Below are positions 9,375-15,009 of a stretch of DNA of 15,009 nt, piece by piece. Origin of the DNA: Dissophora ornata (Eukaryota > Mortierellomycota > Mortierellomycetes > Mortierellales > Mortierellaceae); contig MU616902.1 in assembly GCA_025201705.1 (NCBI GenBank), positions 17,905 through 32,913 on the forward strand, written 5' to 3'. The position numbers and the translations under genes are program-made. The notes under the pieces were generated by a model. The model made no database searches. It had not been told where the DNA came from and saw only the letters and a list, made by a program, of their open reading frames with translations. The first letter of the stretch is position 1. Each line of letters begins with the position of its first letter.

Positions 9375-9448
<74 letters not shown>

Positions 9449-12400
9449 CTGTTGCTGCTGTTGCTGTGGCTGTTGCTGCTGCTGCTGTTGTTGTTGCTGT
9501 TGCAGCTGTTGTTGTTGTTGCTGTTGCAGCTGCTGCTGTTGTTGTTGCTGTTGCAGCTGTTGTTGTTGTTGCTGTTGCAGTTGTTGCTGCCGCAGTTGCA
9601 GTTGCAGTTGCTGCTGCTGCTGCTGCTGCTGCAGAAATTGGGGTTGAAGTTCTTGCTGCACAAGCTGAGATAGCTGAGCAAGCTGTGGCATCAGGGCCAA
9701 CACACCAGGAAGCGCTTGTGCTGGAGCCATTCCTGCACCATTGGCACTGTTGGAGTTAGCATTCAATGCATTGGTTGCTCTACTCTGTTGCTGAACCTGG
9801 GACTATATACAGGATCGTAATAAAAAAAAGACTGCATGTTTAGCACCCGCACTGCAATGTTCTTGGGAACGTGCCACATACATAGGCTTAAGATGCTCTT
9901 CGAGTCGTTTACCAAAAGCTGGAGCAACTGCTGGACTTGAGCAGCGTTTGACCTCTGACCTTCCACTGGTGCTGGCAGGGGCATGGGTGCTGTCACAGCA
10001 GCACGGGGTAGTGCAACAGAAACAGGCGCGTGACCAACCAATGGCATAGGCGTTCCTATAACAGACGAGATACGGGTCTGTGTAGCTGCAAGCGGTGAAG
10101 TCAAAGGCAGACCATATGTCGCCATTGGTTCTGTTCCAGAGGCAATCAGACGAGGGTCTGATGCAAGTCCTTGCGAAGCTGAAAGTGGTTGGAAGAGTTG
10201 CACCTGAGGAGCGGATATTATTGCAGCGCGTGGATCACCTGTATGGTTCCCATAATTCATAGGACTCTGTCCATTCCCATAGATTGGTAAAGGCGCAGGT
10301 GTGGCTGCAATAGGGTTTCTCGCTTCCATCAAGACATTGTTCATAAGCTACATGGCGGATGGGAAATATGGTGGGATTTAGTAACAGCCATCCTGAACAC
10401 ATGAATTTGAATGGTGTTAAACTCGTACCTGCTGCGCCTTTTGCGCCTTCTCCATGCGGTCCTGCACAGAAGGGTCAAGGGCACCAAACTTTGAGACCGA
10501 GGGGCTCTGCGGAGCAAGGAATGGTGGAAATGGTGGCACTGGAGGAGGTGGCGGAGGCATTCCAGTAGAGATATTGAGAGTCGGAAGCTGCGAAGCATTC
10601 GCCATTTGAATGACATCGCGTTCTGATTTAGAGCGGTCATTTCTAGGAGGCGAGTTTTGCCTGGGGTAGCTGTTATGGTTACTCCTGTCGCGACCGCTAT
10701 CGCGATCACGGTCCCAGTCCTTTCCTCTGCCACGATCAGCGTAGTTTTTTGTGTAGTCGCCGTTTCGAGTTTTGTCATTCCATCCCCGCTCATCATAATT
10801 CGAGCTATCCCGACTGTCCTGACGATCCCGGCGATCTCGTCGATCGTAAGAATCACGATGACGATACGTATCTCTTTCATGAGACTCACTTCGAGCCCGT
10901 TTGCCTCTGAAGCTGTAAGAATCACGGCGAGCTTTACTGTCGTGATCTCTGTCCCGAGACTCATCACGGCCGTCGCTTCGATTTTTATCAGTATCATAGA
11001 AGGGACGCTTGGTACTGGTCCCTTGGTGATTACTACGGGAAGGCGATGGAGATTTACTGTGCCGCGATGAGCGCTGATGTGAATCGCCTTCATGACGCCC
11101 CGCCACCTTGGCTGCTGTACCTAAAAGATGCGTCGGGGTTCTGGGAGAGAAAATGTCGGCGTAGGTTAGCCCGTGCAATTGAATCCTAAAGCCTTACAAA
11201 AAAATATATATATATCAAAGAGGTGACTTACGGAGTGACTTCATCCCACGCAAAATAACATTCGATTGTACCGCTGTTCAACTTTTTTCCATGGGCGGCG
11301 TGATATGCTTTGGCGCAGTGTCGAGAGTCAAAAAACTCGATGTATCGTGACCTGACAGAGAGGAGAGTGACGGTATGAGTGCTGACATTTTTGCGGCACG
11401 GCAAAGATGTAAAAGAACGACGGGCTTGCATCTCACTTACGACGAGCCTATGCGAGTGTGGACCTGATTGATTTCACCGAACTGAGAGAAAAACTCCTGC
11501 AATTCCTCATCGTTGACTTCTGGGTCCTTGGCGTCCTTGAGCTTGACGTATAACGTTCCCTAGAATACGTAAACGAGGGGAAAAGACGAGACTTGAAGGT
11601 TAAAGAAGGCGCAGTTGATAAACAAGAGGATACACAACACTGGAACATACGTTATGGTCTCCGGCTTTGCAACCTCTTTGTTCGCTGTAGTCTCTCTGCA
11701 ATGCGAAATGGACATCAAGCTACAGAGAGATGCATGAAAAGGGTGAAAGTTAGCAGTGTCTCAAGATTATCATCTATAAGTACTATAAATAGCAGGCGAG
11801 CTTACGTCGCGATTGTTCAAATTCATTCCGCGTGCGTGTGCTTCTTTCTTGGCATACTCAGCAGCACGAATGTCAAACTAGGAAGGGATGTATTCAGTAG
11901 AGATTAGACTGTGGTCCAAAACAAAGAGCGCTAAGCATAGACACCATGTTCATTGCCACGTACATATCTGATAAACACCATGCCGCGGTTATCGATTCTA
12001 TTAAACAGACTCTGTATGTCTCCGAACGGAACAAATAACTCGCGAACCTCTTTCGCATTCGTGTTATACTAATCATTGAAGCCGGACAGCAGATCAAAAG
12101 TTCATTAGCAATACCGCCGACATCAAAACATGACTGTATCGGGAGGCTCATCTCGGCACTTACATCCAAGTTTCGAATAAATAACGTGCGATTAGGCCTC
12201 TCCATTTTTAGCCGCTCCTTAATCAACGTCTGCTTTGCCGCCGAGTGTTGGCCATCGCCGGCTGCAGCTAGAGCGACTGAGTGGGTGATGCGAAAGGGTC
12301 GCAGAGCATAAGGTTGACGTGGAAACAAACAAATCCGTGAGTTTGCTGCAACTCTCATACACAGAGACATAGATGGTCTACTACAGTTGTTTAGCTTCAA

Positions 12401-13314
12401 TGATCGATCGCGAGTGAATATCTCCCTGTGCCGCGCGAGTGAATATCTCCCTGTGCCGCGCGAGTCCAGGTTCTAGGCTGCATGACATTCAACCGCCCAT
12501 CTTAGTCAAGGCTCACGCATCCTGGCGCATCTGGTATCCTCTATTCAATCCGTGCTTGAGGTCCCATGTTGCAATGGACTGGCGATATGGGAGCGGTGGA
12601 TCGGAAGCTGCGGCTCTTACCTTCTTGGTTACTCTCAGCCTGGTTATAGGTGCCTTCTACGCCTGCTGCTTGGTATCCACTGTGCCCATCGTATCCGTTG
12701 TGGCCCTGGAAATCATTTTGCTCGTATTCGAACCCTCTCTGCCCCTCGCCTTGATAACGAGATGTCGCGTATTGGTCTTTGGTATCAATCTGCGATCCCA
12801 GCCACTCTTCAGCTCTTTCGTTTCCACTGACAGCTGCACCGCCATTCACGGCAGAGTTGTCTCCTCCGTGATTATATTGAGCACTGCCCAATCCCATTTT
12901 ACCATTCGCAACAGCTAAAAGTGGGTTGAGGTCCTCTTCTAACTTGACAGGATTGCCCCCGGCTGAATCACGCGACAACTCCAGCGACCGAAAGTGACCA
13001 AAGGTAGGTCGACTCTGAGTATGCGAGGGGTGTTCAACTGGCTGGGTGGAATTCTCTGAAGCGGGAAGCCTCTCTCCTTCGGGAGTTTCAATCAATTGCT
13101 GTGCCTCCTGTTGAGACTCGGCGCTCTGTGGAGGGGAGTAGCCGTCAACATTATTATGAACAGCATCATCCTCGCTCCCTGGCTTTAGCGATATGAATAT
13201 GCCGCCGGGCATATGCGCTCCGTAGGTGTTCTCCCCACTACTATTCTGGACGGCGCCCGCATTGGAGTCGAGGCCGATGGATTGCGGCCCTGAGGTTCTG
13301 ATCTCGTTCATCAT
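7856..13314 (-). CDS. Mei2-like two-RRM RNA-binding protein with poly-Q and RGG array
   Basis: Ten exons were assembled on the minus strand: 13314-12621, 12276-12164, 12068-11964, 11877-11806, 11719-11651, 11559-11441, 11351-11232, 11140-10429, 10347-9913 and 9796-7856, giving 1459 aa. Junctions are GT-AG and keep phase; the last (9912 donor to 9797 or 9803 acceptor) is least sure. Residues 1-231 are disordered and Gly/Gln/Asn/Tyr-rich. RRM1 is about 258-340, with RNP2 LFIRNL and RNP1 RGMVFIRY followed by FDIRAAEYAKKEA. RRM2 is about 352-430 (GTLYVKLK, then SRYIEFFDSRHCAKAYHAAHG). The YDIRAA-type motif after RNP1 and the paired RRMs resemble Mei2-like proteins, which bind meiotic or developmental RNAs. 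Mei2's C-terminal RRM3 is not seen. Then come an RS/RD-rich region (about 445-590), proline runs, poly-Q (about 869-1005), a charged DRHKRRRDDDEDD region and an RGG array to the C-terminus. Probable roles are RNA binding and condensate formation, inferred. Two ATGs in tandem start the frame. Confidence 0.85.
8119..8408 (-). repeat. 18-bp minisatellite encoding 16 RGG-type hexapeptides
   Basis: About 16 tandem 18-bp units in the last exon of the Mei2-like gene encode variants of HNDRGG (also YNDRGG, HSDRGG, YNNRGG). RGG motifs bind RNA and are usual targets of arginine methylation. His/Asn/Asp in the spacer, instead of the usual Phe or Gly, is uncommon. Units diverge towards the C-terminal end (HNFHGN, NSDRGR), as expected when repeat homogenisation is strongest in the middle of an array. 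Confidence 0.9.
9221..9636 (-). repeat. Glutamine-codon tract (CAG/CAA), 80 uninterrupted Gln
   Basis: On the minus strand the tract is almost wholly CAG and CAA. The segment from 9466 to 9227 encodes 80 consecutive Gln; a Pro codon (CCA, 9469-9467) and scattered Leu codons interrupt the N-terminal part. Positions 9301-9366 are eleven copies of a strict CAG-CAA hexanucleotide. Mixed codons usually stabilise a tract against slippage, while the pure hexanucleotide block suggests recent expansion by that unit. Assembly length of such a tract may be unreliable. Confidence 0.95.
11198..11216. repeat. Short A-run plus AT dinucleotide repeat in an intron
   Basis: Seven A followed by about five AT units lies in intron 7 of the Mei2-like gene, near the donor side. 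It is simple AT-rich intronic sequence with no further meaning visible. Confidence 0.7.
12410..12465. repeat. 25-bp direct tandem duplication in intron 1
   Basis: Two identical 25-bp units (12410-12434 and 12435-12459, beginning GCGAGTGAATATCTCC) are followed by the first six bases of a third. They lie inside the 344-nt first intron of the Mei2-like gene, which is about four times longer than its other introns. Perfect identity implies a recent duplication or an assembly stutter. Confidence 0.95.
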
Positions 13315-14252
13315 TTCAGTTCTTGGTAGATTCTTGTGATTTCAAAAAAAGAATCAAGTGCGATTTCGTCCTTGACTTCGATCGCTCCGATCCCTCCCTC
13401 TATTTAGGAAGACGGTGGCTGGTCGTTTCTTTTTTTTTTTTTGGCACTCGTGGCAACGAGTGTTTGTTAACTGGATGGTGTGCCTTTTCACCGATGATGA
13501 AGAGCGGGCCTGCGTAGCAGATGATGTATAAAGATTTTGCAGGAATTGATGGGCACTCTGCAGTTCAGCGACTATAATGCAAAGTGGCTTATCGTAAACG
13601 AAGGAAGTGAGTGACGAATTCCCCTGGGATTCAAGTTTTGTGGAGCCAACCAATACCAAACCTTCTTGATGTCTAGCGTATGTTGTTGTTTTTTTTGCAT
13701 AGGCACATTAATTTTCCAAGGACACAGCCATACACATGGGATTATTTGGAGAGATAGAAATGACATATTTGGGAGTGGCCCGCGATCGTCGAGGAGGCGA
13801 TCAAAAGGGCGAGGGCGAGGGCGCGGGGGGGAAATTTTTGTTTTGCAAAAACACACAAAAAAAAAAGCCAAAGGTCTTGTCGCTGCGAACGCAGGGTTCT
13901 CGTGGGAAGATCACCGCCAGCGTCATCGCGGGACAACGCGTTCTCCCCCTCAGCCATGCTTCAAAAGAGTGCCACACTTTTCCTTTTCCACCTTTCTACC
14001 TTGCCCCTCTTTCTTTTCTAGTTCTCCATTCGACTAACACGGACGGACGCGCACAAAAACTCTGAGACGTCAACATCGTTAAAAGTATGCTGTCTTTTCC
14101 ATCCCGCTACTCAACGGCCCATTTCTGTGTCCCACTTCCTACTCTCGCATAAACTTTGGTATATTCCTTCTCTCACACCGCGCCACTCAGTTTATGAAGT
14201 TCCTTACCACTAACACCCTCCCCCCTCCCCGAACCGTGTATGTAGAGCAGAC
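13315..14252. promoter_or_regulatory. Divergent promoter region between the Mei2-like gene and the 14253 gene
   Basis: The 938-bp spacer separates two divergently transcribed genes. It contains T runs at about 13430-13442 and 13687-13696, a perfect hairpin at 13445-13462, a GC-rich purine block at about 13795-13830, an A run at about 13855-13865 and a strongly pyrimidine-rich leader from about 13970 to 14235. A TATATT motif lies at 14160-14165, about 90 bp upstream of the plus-strand ATG. A CTAAC-type motif followed by TGTAG just before that ATG could mark a leader intron. No convincing gene was found. Confidence 0.45.
13445..13462. other. Perfect 7-bp stem hairpin with 4-nt loop
   Basis: CACTCGT, loop GGCA, ACGAGTG: an exact inverted repeat next to a T run, about 130-150 nt upstream of the Mei2-like start codon. 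If transcribed it would form a small stem-loop in the 5' leader. As a single short stem it could also be chance. Confidence 0.5.
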
Positions 14253-14760
14253 ATGCCTGCCCAAGAGTACATCATCAATCTTGCTGTCACAGCGATGAAC
14301 AACGACCCTGAATTCCTGAGGCGTGTCGTCAAGACAATGCTGGAGATGGGGATTGTGGATAACAGTCGGATCGGCTACTTACTAAGCGCCAACCCCAACG
14401 TCAGCGCCAGCCTTGAGGAGTGGATCGCTTCCTCTAGGTCTATTGCAGCAAACTATGGTCCCAATCACGAGGAAAGCCTTCCTATCGAACCATCATCGAG
14501 CCTTATTTTGAAGTCCTCTGCGGGTGCTCTCACCATCCCAGCAGAATCTCGTATCAGTAACCCCTCGGAGAGTAGTGTCGGTGGCACTCGGGTACACCCT
14601 CGCTGGAGCCCAATGTCCAGTCCTGCGTTACTTTCCATGGATTGTTTCTCTTCCTCAAGTGTCCAAGAAATCGCTGTCCGTCCATCCTCAATTGTAAAAA
14701 TGGTAACTGATGATCAGCGCGAATTTTGTTGCAGCAACAGATTCTCAAATGACGCGGTTG

Positions 14761-14847
<87 letters not shown>

Positions 14848-14976
14848 TAGACGCCTCGAAAGAGACACTGCGATGAACACTCGAACTCTGAGCAGCTCCA
14901 ACGGCAAAAGGCATGCGCAGAATTGTCTCGTTCCCTTTTCGCCTTTTCATTCCTACTACATAATCTTGCCTGCTAA
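14253..14976 (+). CDS. Unrecognised protein, two-exon model, may continue past window
   Basis: Exon 1 runs from ATG 14253 to a donor at 14703 (ATG|GTAACT, phase 0; an alternative GTAAAA donor at 14694 is also phase 0). The acceptor TTTTTTGTAG ends at 14850, and exon 2 continues in phase to TAA 14974-14976, giving 191 aa. The intron (148 nt) holds an 82-nt T run. Residues about 1-65 look helical and conserved in character (YIINLAVTAMNNDPEFLRR, then VVKTMLEMGIVDNSRIGYLL). About 70-150 is Ser/Pro-rich. Exon 2 starts TPRKRHCDEHSNSEQLQRQ. Without splicing, the frame would read into a poly-Phe run, which is not credible. If instead the acceptor ending at 14920 (GCGCAG) is used, the frame stays open to the window edge, so the gene may be longer. 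I do not recognise the family. Confidence 0.55.
14765..14846. repeat. Poly(T) run of 82 nt
   Basis: Eighty-two consecutive T lie inside the proposed intron of the 14253 gene, ending four bases before the acceptor AG, where a pyrimidine tract is expected but normally only 10-20 nt long. Alternatives are the reversed poly(A) tail of a retroposed sequence or homopolymer inflation in assembly. GACGC occurs on both sides (about 14751-14755 and 14849-14854), which is too short to prove a target-site duplication. Confidence 0.95.
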
Positions 14977-15009
14977 ACCCATCCAACATTCCACACCGCA
15001 TGTTCTATA

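Noticed and set aside
9103..9759. Plus-strand 218-codon Ala/Val frame and 148-codon Leu frame opposite the Gln tract
   Set aside because: They are the automatic antisense reading of CAG/CAA repeats (TTG, CTG, GCT, GTT codons); stop codons cannot arise there, so openness carries no information.
13572..14065. Several open frames in the divergent promoter region
   Set aside because: They overlap on both strands, contain Phe/Lys runs from homopolymers, and show no recognisable domain.
14554..15001. Minus-strand frames with long poly-Lys
   Set aside because: They arise from the poly-T run read on the opposite strand; no plausible start or family.
1..15009. CRISPR arrays, tRNA or rRNA genes
   Set aside because: No spaced identical repeats of CRISPR type, and no tRNA arm signatures or rRNA-like sequence, were recognised by eye on either strand.

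Overview
This is eukaryotic nuclear DNA. Genes are split by short GT-AG introns (mostly 80-120 nt, with branch-like CTAAC/TTAAC motifs), intergenic spacers are short, and no prokaryotic operon signals are seen. The F-box/leucine-rich-like gene family, the Helitron relic and the general style point to a filamentous fungus. An early-diverging lineage such as Mortierellomycota/Mucoromycota is my best guess; this is inference from gene style, not a database match.

Layout, left to right. 1-690 holds nothing I can firmly assign. About 691-1300 (minus strand) is a broken C-terminal piece of a Helitron Pif1-like helicase. Directly against it, about 1390-2420 (plus strand) is a 5'-truncated, frameshifted copy of an F-box family gene. 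The intact paralogue follows at 2621-4147 (508 aa, one exon). Its stop faces the stop of a minus-strand gene at 4219-6353 across only 71 bp. I model that gene as two exons encoding a 541-aa protein with two N-terminal hydrophobic segments and a long serine-rich tail. A 1.5-kb spacer (6354-7855) contains a GA/CT microsatellite and no convincing gene.

The largest gene, minus strand 7856-13314, can be assembled into ten exons (1459 aa). It encodes an RNA-binding protein with two RRMs most like RRM1 and RRM2 of Mei2-like proteins. These are followed by an RD/RS-rich segment, a proline-rich stretch, a glutamine tract with 80 uninterrupted Gln, and a C-terminal RGG array made of 16 six-residue repeats. 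Across a 938-bp divergent promoter region lies a plus-strand gene starting at 14253; its first intron contains an 82-nt pure T run next to the 3' splice site. That gene may continue beyond the window.

The genes do not form an obvious pathway. The two themes are local gene-family turnover (an F-box duplicate decaying beside a transposon relic) and extreme repeat expansion (poly-Q, RGG minisatellite, poly-T, GA repeat, 25-bp duplication). I found no clear evidence of a new biological system. The low-complexity RNA-binding protein and the poly-T intron are the best targets for follow-up.
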